The notes under the pieces were generated by a model. It was not told the DNA's origin and ran no database searches. It was given only the letters and a program-made list of their open reading frames with translations. From the NCBI GenBank assembly GCA_964412555.1, contig CAYPPG010000128.1, positions 1 to 9,499 on the forward strand: a DNA stretch of 9,499 bases, in the 5' to 3' direction. The stretch's first letter is position 1. Every line of letters begins with the position of its first letter. This stretch comes from CAYPPG01 sp964412555. Lineage in GTDB: Bacteria; Hinthialibacterota; Hinthialibacteria; Hinthialibacterales; Hinthialibacteraceae. The position numbers and the translations under genes are program-made. Shown here piece after piece: positions 1 to 6,456 of the stretch.

Positions 1-17
1 ATGGAACTATAGTATAG

Positions 18-350
18 CCCCTAGATGTTCAAGTTAATTATGGACAATCCCTAAGATTAAAAAATAGTGTTGTTACAATTAATGATTCAATGGGTGTAAT
101 AAATAAATTGCGAGGTGTAAAATTTAGATGGAATGACAATGGAAAAGAAGATTTTGGATTAATTGCACAAGAAATTAAAGAAATTATTCCAGAATTAGTA
201 TCAATTGATGAACGAGATTACTATCGCGTTTCATACATAGAATTGATTCCATTCTTGATAGAAGGAATGAAAGAACAACAACTACAAATCGATCAATTAA
301 AAGAAGAAAACCAAAACATAAAATCGGAATTACAAAGAATCCAACATTAA
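18..350 (+). pseudogene. 5'-damaged peptidase S74 / endosialidase-chaperone domain remnant
   Basis: The frame carries the C-terminal intramolecular chaperone domain (peptidase S74) of tail-fibre and surface-fibre proteins. In the family this domain helps the fibre trimerise and then cuts itself off. Visible marks are KLRGVKFRW, then DFGLIAQEI with IPELV, then a Y-E-L-I-P-F-L-I-E segment and a C-terminal coiled coil rich in Q, L, E and K. The only ATG is at 90, but family-like sequence (LRLKN, then VVTINDS) continues upstream in frame to 18, where an in-frame TAG at 15-17 stops it. No ATG, GTG or TTG lies between 18 and 90. The usual Ser-Asp at the self-cleavage point seems altered, with Ser directly followed by Leu-Arg-Leu-Lys. 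The fibre body is absent or off the window edge. The stretch is far more AT-rich than the rest of the window. It may be a decayed gene or, less likely, an 86-residue protein starting at 90. Confidence 0.7.
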
Positions 351-356
351 TCATAT

Positions 357-361
357 AGGAG
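357..361 (+). promoter_or_regulatory. Ribosome binding site for the 808-residue secreted protein
   Basis: AGGAG sits 7 nt ahead of a GTG codon at 369. It decides the GTG start, because a hydrophobic signal peptide follows immediately and no ATG is better placed. The gap to the S74 remnant's stop is only 18 nt, so both may once have been in one transcript. Confidence 0.75.
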
Positions 362-368
362 AAATAAC

Positions 369-2795
369 GTGAATTGTAGAATACCATTCATTACAAGTTT
401 ATTGATTGTTTGCTTTGGATTTATACTGCAAGTCCAAGCCAGCACGGAATTATCCTTACCAGAAAATGTTCAATTCGCGCAGGATGATCTGTTGGAAATC
501 CCACTACAATTTTCTTCAGATAAAAATATTGCTGGATTGAACGTAAAAATTAATACAGCAGAGGGAAACGTGCGCCTTCTGTCGGCTACACCATCATCCA
601 TTTACAATGACTACCGGTTGTATAAACATGAAGGAAACGATAACAAAATGAACCTGATCATGTTTCATGATCAAGCAAAACCATTCAACGATCAAAGCAA
701 ACCGGTGCTCAATTTGGGAGTACTCGTCCGAAAAAACGCGCCTGCAGGAACGTACCCTATCGAATTGACATTAGGGGCGGTAACTGATGAGAATGGCGAT
801 TCTATCAGCGAATTGACATTGACTTCCGGTTCCATCACCGTTGCCGGTGTTCCTGATCCAACAGCACCAACCATTGCCGTCGATCCGAAGAATCAAACAA
901 TTCGAGTCGGAGAGACTGCTGTATTCAATATCGTGGCCAATCAGAGTGATAGCGCACGACTGCCCATAAACCTTACCGACAATCCACCCGGCGCCGGCAC
1001 TTTCGAAAAGAAAATGGAAGTAGCCGGAAATTTGATGTATGAGTATACATACACGGGAACCGCGGAAAACGTTGGCGATAATTTGATCAGCTTTATCGTT
1101 GAAGATTCAGGCGATCCAAAAATGATGGATTCCGAACTGGTTCTTGTCAATGTCGAATCCGACGGGGAACCGCCGAGTTCTCAAACAGCCAAAGTGGTAG
1201 TGTATGATAATCCAAGCACAGCTACCGATCTAACCGGCCAAACCGATTTTGACACCATTGATGATGTTGGACTGACTATTGCCTGGAATATCGAGAAAGG
1301 AAACGCTACAGGGTGGGATATATACGTACGGGAAGGAATGCGGGGGCCAAAATTCTTGGCACGCGTCAACGATCCCGAGGCCGCATTAATAGAATGGAAA
1401 AAGGACGCTCAAAACATCGCTCCTGCATTTCAAAACGGCCCCAACATCAATACCGCTTACACCTTTCGGGTAATTCGGTTGGACGAACAATTAGGACCGG
1501 ATGATTTCTATGACCAACCGGGTTATGTCGGAATCAATCTCGAAGGCGGAAGCCAGATTTCATTAATGCAACCGGATATGCCTGATTTATTGAATCGTCA
1601 AATAGCCGTATTTGACGACATATTAGGCGGAAATAATCTTGCGACAAAATCAATCAATGGTTCCGACGGCGATTCGAATGATTGGCGAGCATTACAGATC
1701 GCTTTCGGATTCGACGACGATCCGTCGACCGTGATGGACTATCAGATTCTCGTGCGGGAGAACGAACAAGATCAGTTTACTTACCTTGGACATACAAACA
1801 GTGGAAACATCCGCTACTTCTGGTGGACACAAGACAACGCCTTCGACACCGCCCCGGATTACCGCGACGGCCCGCAGGACGGAAAAACATACCAATTCCG
1901 TGTGGTAAAAATTGGCTTTGACGGTTCCCGCGATGGCGTATCCAGCGGTTGGATTCAATATAACACATCGGATACCGATTCATCATCGAATGCAACTAAA
2001 TCTCATGTATTTGTCCATGATAATGTGATTTCCCAAACGGATTTAACCGGCCAAACCGATTTCGATACAGAAGGCAACGCCGAACTCGTGATCGGTTGGG
2101 ATGCCGATGCCACGAACGCTACCGGTTGGGATATTTATGTACGTGAGGGATTGCGAGGACCGAAGTTCCTGGCGCGAGTGAAGGACGGAAGCGCCACCTA
2201 TCTGCAATGGAAAAAAGATTCTCCCGAAGTCTCGGATGCATTCAAAAGCGGACCGAACTTCAACACTGTCTATACATTTCGTGTAATCCGATTGGATGAT
2301 CAATTATCAAAAGATGATTTCTTCGATCAAGCGGGATATGTAGGGTTGAACGTAGAAGGCGGAACCAACATTCCCCTCACCCAACCGGATCAACCCAATT
2401 TACTGCACCGTCAAATCGCGGTCTATGATGATATTCTAGGGGGGAATAACCTGAGCATGCGTCAGAGCACCGGCGAAGATATCGATTCCTCCGATTGGCA
2501 TGCATTGCAAATCGCCTTCGGTTTCGATGATGATCCCTCAACCGTCCTTGACTACCAAATCCTAGTCCGCGAACAGGGAGGCAATTTTGTTTACCTCGGC
2601 CACACCAACAGCGGAAACATCCGCTACTTCTGGTGGACAGAGGACAACGCCTTCGACACCGCCCCGGATTACCGCGGCGGCCCTCAGGATGGCAAAACCT
2701 ACCAATTCCGTGTCGTAAAAATCGGCTTCGACGGATCGCGTGAAGGTGTCAATAGTGGTTGGATCAATTACACCGTTTCGGAAAATTTACAATAA
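369..2795 (+). CDS. Large secreted protein: cohesin-like domain, Ig-like domain and A-B-A'-B' repeat array
   Basis: This 808-residue protein has a Sec-type signal peptide (residues 1-24, probable cut after VQA). Residues about 26-157 look like a cohesin-type beta-sandwich: hydrophobic strands, an AGLNVKI motif, and a late 'PAGTYPIELTLG...TDENGD' strand pair. Residues about 163-264 resemble an Ig/cadherin-like domain (IAVDP, VGETAVF, and a VEDSGDP near the end). From 275 on there is a duplicated unit of about 270 residues: A (275 to about 398), B (411-532), A' (545 to about 669), B' (682-802). A and B share a fibronectin III-like outline (an early W or L-x-IA strand, then [IY]-x-[IV]-x-VRE, then a late TYxFRV strand), so the array probably arose by two rounds of duplication. 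No dockerin, LPXTG or PEP-CTERM tail is seen. The likely role is extracellular adhesion, scaffolding or matrix. Cohesin partners are unknown and the domain calls are by eye. Confidence 0.85.
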   Translation: MNCRIPFITSLLIVCFGFILQVQASTELSLPENVQFAQDDLLEIPLQFSSDKNIAGLNVKINTAEGNVRLLSATPSSIYNDYRLYKHEGNDNKMNLIMFHDQAKPFNDQSKPVLNLGVLVRKNAPAGTYPIELTLGAVTDENGDSISELTLTSGSITVAGVPDPTAPTIAVDPKNQTIRVGETAVFNIVANQSDSARLPINLTDNPPGAGTFEKKMEVAGNLMYEYTYTGTAENVGDNLISFIVEDSGDPKMMDSELVLVNVESDGEPPSSQTAKVVVYDNPSTATDLTGQTDFDTIDDVGLTIAWNIEKGNATGWDIYVREGMRGPKFLARVNDPEAALIEWKKDAQNIAPAFQNGPNINTAYTFRVIRLDEQLGPDDFYDQPGYVGINLEGGSQISLMQPDMPDLLNRQIAVFDDILGGNNLATKSINGSDGDSNDWRALQIAFGFDDDPSTVMDYQILVRENEQDQFTYLGHTNSGNIRYFWWTQDNAFDTAPDYRDGPQDGKTYQFRVVKIGFDGSRDGVSSGWIQYNTSDTDSSSNATKSHVFVHDNVISQTDLTGQTDFDTEGNAELVIGWDADATNATGWDIYVREGLRGPKFLARVKDGSATYLQWKKDSPEVSDAFKSGPNFNTVYTFRVIRLDDQLSKDDFFDQAGYVGLNVEGGTNIPLTQPDQPNLLHRQIAVYDDILGGNNLSMRQSTGEDIDSSDWHALQIAFGFDDDPSTVLDYQILVREQGGNFVYLGHTNSGNIRYFWWTEDNAFDTAPDYRGGPQDGKTYQFRVVKIGFDGSREGVNSGWINYTVSENLQ
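1185..2783 (+). repeat. In-gene tandem duplication of about 810 nt
   Basis: The two copies lie about 813 nt apart in the A part (TDLTGQTDFDT motif) and 810 nt apart in the B part, one codon being lost in the second copy (ENEQDQF against EQGGNF). Most of the duplication has diverged in DNA, but 1801-1920 and 2611-2730 match at 109 of 120 positions, counted by eye. That is closer than the rest and suggests recent gene conversion or selection on this patch. Confidence 0.9.
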
Positions 2796-2814
2796 GTCCC
2801 CCATGCAATACCCA

Positions 2815-2853
2815 AAAAACCATCGCACCTTCCAATCCGGTGCGATGGTTTTT
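2815..2853 (+). terminator. Intrinsic terminator after the secreted-protein gene
   Basis: A perfect 15-bp stem (arms 2815-2829 and 2839-2853) closes a 9-nt loop, and the right arm ends in five T residues. It starts 20 nt after the stop codon. The A run at the left gives the minus strand a T tract too, so it may work in both directions. Confidence 0.88.
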
Positions 2854-3184
2854 GCATTTATTCAACTGCAATTTCCTATTCATTCAAAAGCTGTTTACCA
2901 TTTCAATCCACAATAAAAGAAAAGAACACAGACAAAATCCCTGCAAATAATGACAAAAATTTTTTGCAGGAACACATCCTGTAGGTTATACTGAATATGT
3001 TACGATTGATTGTGTGATATTGATTGGGACATTGGTATATGTGTTATCTGTTTGATGTGCAAATCCTGGAATCAGTATTCTTTTCTCAAATCACATATAC
3101 GTCTATCTGAGGGACTTTGATTTTTCAATAAACCTTGCTTGTGCAAGTAAGGATTGAATTCTAATTGAACAAGGGAGTGATATC
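2854..3184 (+). other. Gene-free spacer and structured leader upstream of the pilin
   Basis: No convincing gene is seen here. After the candidate promoter there is a perfect 9-bp inverted repeat, GTATATGTG (3035-3043) with CACATATAC (3092-3100). A short hairpin follows at 3133-3152 (8-bp stem with one G-T pair, 4-nt loop). A strong ribosome binding site, AAGGGAG, begins at 3171. The length and paired segments suggest a regulated untranslated leader, which is inference. Confidence 0.5.
2964..2992 (+). promoter_or_regulatory. Candidate sigma-70-type promoter for the Flp pilin
   Basis: TTGCAG (2964-2969) and TATACT (2987-2992) are separated by exactly 17 nt. The -10 hexamer matches the consensus at 5 of 6 positions, the -35 at 3 of 6. 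The -35 lies inside an inverted repeat, CCTGCAAA (2940-2947) with TTTGCAGG (2963-2970), which could be an operator. A start near 2999 would give a leader of about 185 nt. Confidence 0.45.
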
Positions 3185-3379
3185 ATGAGATCAGCATTCG
3201 ATGCAGTAAAACGGTTTCTCGAAAGTGAAGATGGTCCGACGGCAGTGGAATATGCAGTGGTGGTGGCTTTGATCATTATTTCCTGCATCACGATGATTAC
3301 CGCCTTCGGTTCGCAATTGGGCACCTGGTTCACCAATACCTCTTCGACAGTCGGCGGCCTGACAACCGATGGTGGTTGA
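3185..3379 (+). CDS. flp: Flp/Fap-type pilin, major subunit of a Tad-type pilus
   Basis: This 64-residue protein is a class III (Flp) prepilin, the subunit that polymerises into thin adhesive pili. A short basic leader ends in E-D-G (Gly17). The mature part would begin P-T-A-V-E-Y, with the conserved Glu at +5 (residue 22) and Tyr at +6, followed by a hydrophobic helix to about residue 42 and a polar Ser/Thr/Gly-rich tail. Length and layout are usual for the family, and the GPTAVEYAV form is common in planctomycete-type pilins. The ATG is preceded by AAGGGAG at good spacing. The prepilin peptidase that should cut after Gly17 is encoded 315 nt downstream. No other pilus assembly genes lie in the window, so those would have to be elsewhere. 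Confidence 0.92.
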   Translation: MRSAFDAVKRFLESEDGPTAVEYAVVVALIIISCITMITAFGSQLGTWFTNTSSTVGGLTTDGG

Positions 3380-3430
3380 TCTGTCGCCTCGCTTGCAACA
3401 ATAAGTACGTTTCACAGAACTGTTTTATGA

Positions 3431-3511
3431 CGAGGGAGACTTACTACGGGAGTGTTGCTCCTTTAGCGGTTCGATTTATCAAAGAATCGAACCCGTAGTA
3501 AGTCTCCCTCG
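3431..3511 (+). repeat. Perfect 20-bp inverted repeat with nested hairpin, after the pilin gene
   Basis: Arms 3431-3450 and 3492-3511 are exact reverse complements, separated by 41 nt. Within the loop a 9-bp stem pairs GGTTCGATT (3468-3476) with AATCGAACC (3485-3493). It shares the two C residues at 3492-3493 with the outer stem, so the two folds compete at their edges. Weakly T-rich sequence follows (ACTATTTTATAA). It could end the pilin transcript, protect its 3' end, or be a small mobile palindrome. Confidence 0.8.
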
Positions 3512-3532
3512 ACTATTTTATAATGGTATATC

Positions 3533-3575
3533 GCCGCCGTCTCAGCGGTTTTTTGGGAATACCTGATACGGCGGC
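3533..3575 (+). repeat. Second inverted repeat in the pilin-peptidase spacer
   Basis: GCCGCCGT (3533-3540) pairs with ACGGCGGC (3568-3575) across 27 nt. Inside it, CCGC (3534-3537) can also pair with GCGG (3545-3548), followed directly by six T residues, which looks like a weak terminator. The rest of the spacer (3380-3430 and 3576-3694) holds no gene that I can support. Confidence 0.45.
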
Positions 3576-3694
3576 AAACAGTATGATTTCTTTTTAGCAC
3601 TGTATATGGAGCAGACAGGATGTCCGCACCACAATTTTTGATGGCATCGTGACTGGCAGGAGCCTGACGAAATAAGGGAGAAGCATATCACATC

Positions 3695-4213
3695 ATGAAA
3701 CTGGAAATCATCAGCGCCATAATTATCTTGACACTCGCCGCGTATATCGATTGGAAAGACCATCGAGTGCCGAATTGGCTGACCTATACGGCATGGATAT
3801 GTGGAATTCTGTATCAGACTATCACGAATGGTTTCGATGGTTTTACGTTCGCTTTGCTTGGATCGGCTGTCGGTTTGGCTACCTTGATCGTTCCGTATGC
3901 CTTGAAGGGAATGGGGGCCGGGGATGTCAAATTGATGGCTGCCGTCGGCGCATGGGTGGGTTATATTGCAACCTTGCAGGCTTTTTTATGGATTGCTTTG
4001 GTTGGTGGGGTGATGGGATTGATTTCTATTGTTCGCAGCGGACAATTTAAAAAGCGGATGCGTACGATTGGAAGAGCCGGTACCAATCTGTTTGCGTTTC
4101 ATGATTTGGACTTAGGCAATCCTGACGATACACCGCAAAAAATTCTATTACCGTATGGAGTCCCGATTGCTATCGGGTATTATCTCTATTTTCTCCTCGG
4201 CGGTTTGGTATAA
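3695..4213 (+). CDS. cpaA: Prepilin peptidase (A24 family, CpaA/TadV-like)
   Basis: This 172-residue integral membrane aspartyl protease cuts the leader from Flp prepilins. The two catalytic aspartates of the A24A family are in place: Asp19 in AYIDWKDHRVPNWLT and Asp77 in the GxGD motif (G-A-G-D-V-K-L). About five or six hydrophobic segments are visible (for example residues 5-18, 31-43, 51-69 and 92-111), separated by short loops. The length fits the short CpaA/TadV form, which lacks the N-methylation domain of PilD. A purine-rich site (AAGGGAG, 3674-3680) lies rather far, 14 nt, from the ATG, but no earlier in-frame start exists. Its clear substrate is the pilin encoded upstream. The gene downstream begins 2 nt after its stop. 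Confidence 0.9.
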   Translation: MKLEIISAIIILTLAAYIDWKDHRVPNWLTYTAWICGILYQTITNGFDGFTFALLGSAVGLATLIVPYALKGMGAGDVKLMAAVGAWVGYIATLQAFLWIALVGGVMGLISIVRSGQFKKRMRTIGRAGTNLFAFHDLDLGNPDDTPQKILLPYGVPIAIGYYLYFLLGGLV

Positions 4214-4215
4214 AA

Positions 4216-5619
4216 ATGACAGTTGTATCAGGTAAATATCAAGAAGTCGATTCAGCCATTGTCGCAAAATTACGCCGTACTTTCGGAAACGAACGTGTTT
4301 CCAATGAACCGGTGGATTTGATGACCTATTCTTATGATGCCACCCGAAAAGAATATTCCCCCCAGGTAGTCGTTTGGCCGGACAATGCGGAAGAAATATC
4401 CGAAGTGCTGAAATTGGCAACCGAACATCGAATCCCCGTCTATCCACGCGGTGGTGGAACCGGTCTGACCGGCGGAGCGCTCGCGCTGCAGGGTGGGATA
4501 TTGCTGTCGATGGAGCGAATGGCGAACATTCTCGAAATCGACGAGCAGAATCGCTTGGTGACGGCACAATGTGGGATCGCCTTGGCTCAGTTGAAATCCG
4601 CTGTACAGAAAAAAGGGTTGATGTATCCACCCGATCCCTCCAGCGCAAAAACGGCGTTATTGGGAGGTACATTGGCCGAGTGCGCCGGAGGCTTGAATTG
4701 TGTGAAATACGGTACTACGAAGGATTGGGTGATGAAAGCCAAAGCGGTGATGCCCACCGGCGAAATCATCAACGTCGGCTCGAAAGCACGCAAAAGCGTT
4801 GTAGGATACAACCTTCTGCAATTGCTGATCGGCTCGGAAGGCACACTGGCAGTGATGACGGAAGCGACACTGCGTTTGATCCCTTATCCGGAATATCGAA
4901 AATCGTTTTGTGCTCTATTCGACTCAGTCAATGATTCTGCAATTGCCGTGCAAAAGATGCTGCAGAGCGGGGTGACGCCATGTGCCGTGGAATTCATTGA
5001 TCGTGTCTGCCTCGAAGCGGCGAACAAACATGCAGCGGATAAGCAGATTCCTATTGCCGAAGCACTACTATTGGTCGAAACGGACGGCTACGATGAGCAA
5101 ACGGTCTTTGAGGAATTGAAGATTCTATCCACGATTTGTCAGGAACAAGGAGCCACACAAATTAAAGAAGCACAGTCGGAAGAAGAGCGGATGACATTAT
5201 GGTCAATCCGCAAAGCGCTCAGTCCGTCAATGTATGAAATGGCGCCGTTCAAAACGAACGAGGATATCAGCGTACCGATTTCCGAGTTTCCCTCCATGCT
5301 GGCGGAAGCGTATGAGATCAGCAAACGGCACAATGTGCTTGTACTCTGTTTCGGGCATGCCGGAGACGGGAATTTTCATGTGAATTTCATGTCTCACAAG
5401 GAAAAGGATCCGGATGTCGAAGCGGCCTTGGACGAATTGTTCAGAGCAACGGTCGCGCATGACGGTTCGATCTCGGGCGAACACGGTATCGGTATCATGA
5501 AGGCTCCTTACTTATCCTATGAAATGGGAGAACGGGAGATCAAATTGCTGGTTCAGATCAAAGACTTGTTCGATCCGGCGGGGATTTTGAATCCGTCGAA
5601 GATTGTGATGGAGAAGTAG
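4216..5619 (+). CDS. glcD: FAD-linked 2-hydroxyacid dehydrogenase, GlcD family
   Basis: This 467-residue enzyme of the vanillyl-alcohol oxidase/PCMH flavoprotein family oxidises a D-2-hydroxyacid such as glycolate or D-lactate. The FAD domain (about residues 30-215) shows YPRGGGTGLTGGA (76-88), AECAGGLNCVKYGT and a GSEGTLAVMTEATLRLIP stretch. The C-terminal FAD-oxidase domain has GHAGDGNFH (His381, His388) and SGEHGIG (Glu422, His423). The 7 and 34 residue spacing of His381, His388 and Glu422 matches the metal ligands known in D-2-hydroxyglutarate and D-lactate dehydrogenases. Length is normal for GlcD. No GlcE or GlcF (FAD or FeS partner) follows, so it may act alone or with an electron-transfer flavoprotein. 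The start is 2 nt after the prepilin peptidase stop and has no clear ribosome binding site, which suggests translational coupling. The exact substrate cannot be read from sequence. Confidence 0.92.
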   Translation: MTVVSGKYQEVDSAIVAKLRRTFGNERVSNEPVDLMTYSYDATRKEYSPQVVVWPDNAEEISEVLKLATEHRIPVYPRGGGTGLTGGALALQGGILLSMERMANILEIDEQNRLVTAQCGIALAQLKSAVQKKGLMYPPDPSSAKTALLGGTLAECAGGLNCVKYGTTKDWVMKAKAVMPTGEIINVGSKARKSVVGYNLLQLLIGSEGTLAVMTEATLRLIPYPEYRKSFCALFDSVNDSAIAVQKMLQSGVTPCAVEFIDRVCLEAANKHAADKQIPIAEALLLVETDGYDEQTVFEELKILSTICQEQGATQIKEAQSEEERMTLWSIRKALSPSMYEMAPFKTNEDISVPISEFPSMLAEAYEISKRHNVLVLCFGHAGDGNFHVNFMSHKEKDPDVEAALDELFRATVAHDGSISGEHGIGIMKAPYLSYEMGEREIKLLVQIKDLFDPAGILNPSKIVMEK

Positions 5620-5656
5620 GTTCACAGATTACTCTTAGGATCAAAAGGAAAAACTC

Positions 5657-5917
5657 ATGGTGAAACGGCTTGATATCAACACTTTGGATGAAAAAACGCA
5701 AGAGTTTCTGAAAAGTATTCAAGTGGAAAAAGAGCAATATTTACTCGAATCTAACGGCAAACCTTTTTTAGGAGTGGTATCTCCGGATGAGGTTGAACGA
5801 GTTGAACGTTTTAAAGTGCTTGACCGGATGTGGGGTAAAAATACAGGAGTAAAAGAGAATGAAGTGCAAAGAGATGTGGCTGAGGCGTTAAAAGTAACAT
5901 CGAATCGAATCCTATGA
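5657..5917 (+). CDS. Probable antitoxin of a PIN-domain toxin-antitoxin pair (Phd-like)
   Basis: This is a small 86-residue protein. Residues about 23-50 have the Phd/YefM-like pattern of a short strand, a turn and a second strand (EQYLLESNGKPFLGVVSPDE). A charged, probably flexible C-terminal part (EVQRDVAEAL) follows, of the kind that wraps the partner toxin. Its stop codon overlaps the toxin start by 4 nt (ATGA), the usual coupling of type II pairs. In the family such antitoxins bind the toxin and repress their own promoter. A ribosome binding site (AAAAGG) lies 8 nt ahead of the ATG. The assignment rests mostly on gene order plus the weak Phd-like motif. Confidence 0.75.
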   Translation: MVKRLDINTLDEKTQEFLKSIQVEKEQYLLESNGKPFLGVVSPDEVERVERFKVLDRMWGKNTGVKENEVQRDVAEALKVTSNRIL

Positions 5918-6345
5918 TTCGGGTTGTGTTGGATACTAATGAGTATGTGAGTGCACTGATTCAACCAATTGGTGTACCGGCTAAAATTTTACAGATGTGG
6001 CGCAAAGGAAAAATTTTTTTGATTACTTCTCCACTAATTCGAGATGAAATTCAACGAGTTCTTTATTACCCTCGAATCCGAAATAAATATAATCTTAACG
6101 AAAAAGACATTGATGATTTCTTACACCTTCTCGCCTTAGAAACTTTTTCTACTCACGATAACATTCGTGTGAATGTGGTTAAGGAAGATTTCTCGGACAA
6201 CAAATTTATAGCATGTGCATTGGAAGGAAGGGCCGATTACTTGGTGAGTAGTGATCGTCACTTACTTCTGTACAATGGATATCATGGTCTAAAAATTCTC
6301 AACCCTCGTGAGTTCTTGCTGGAATTGAAAGAACAAATTAAATAA
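5914..6345 (+). CDS. PIN-domain ribonuclease toxin (COG1569-type)
   Basis: This 143-residue PIN-fold nuclease probably cuts RNA when not held by its antitoxin. The four acidic residues expected at the active site are all visible: Asp7 (VVLDTN), Glu45 (S-P-L-I-R-D-E), Asp95 (FSDNKFI) and Asp114 (VSSDRHLL). The N-terminal DTN and C-terminal SSDxxLL motifs are typical of the stand-alone PIN toxins paired with Phd-like antitoxins. It starts inside the antitoxin stop (ATGA) and so is translated with it. The pair is more AT-rich than the flanking dehydrogenase and sulfatase genes, which suggests acquisition from elsewhere. Nothing seen is missing or truncated, so the toxin is probably active. Confidence 0.9.
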   Translation: MIRVVLDTNEYVSALIQPIGVPAKILQMWRKGKIFLITSPLIRDEIQRVLYYPRIRNKYNLNEKDIDDFLHLLALETFSTHDNIRVNVVKEDFSDNKFIACALEGRADYLVSSDRHLLLYNGYHGLKILNPREFLLELKEQIK

Positions 6346-6456
6346 TTCCTTTTTCTGCTAATATTTTTTCCTATAGATCAGTACGGATAAGTGTGATACA
6401 TTGTCAATGCTGGATAATTTCAACGACATCGTAATCATGAAATAGAAAGGACAATC

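Noticed and set aside
1185..2783. CRISPR-like or short tandem repeat
   Set aside because: The repeats are long coding units, not short spaced repeats; no CRISPR array is present in the window.
2759..2950. 63-codon plus-strand reading frame
   Set aside because: It starts inside the large secreted-protein gene and runs through its terminator; no family-like sequence.
3468..3493. tRNA T-arm-like GGTTCGATT, possible tRNA or attachment site
   Set aside because: No acceptor, anticodon or D arm fits around it; it is part of the nested palindrome.
4148..4672. 174-codon minus-strand reading frame, and a 186-codon plus-strand frame at 4374-4934
   Set aside because: Both are shadows over the clearly homologous peptidase and dehydrogenase genes.
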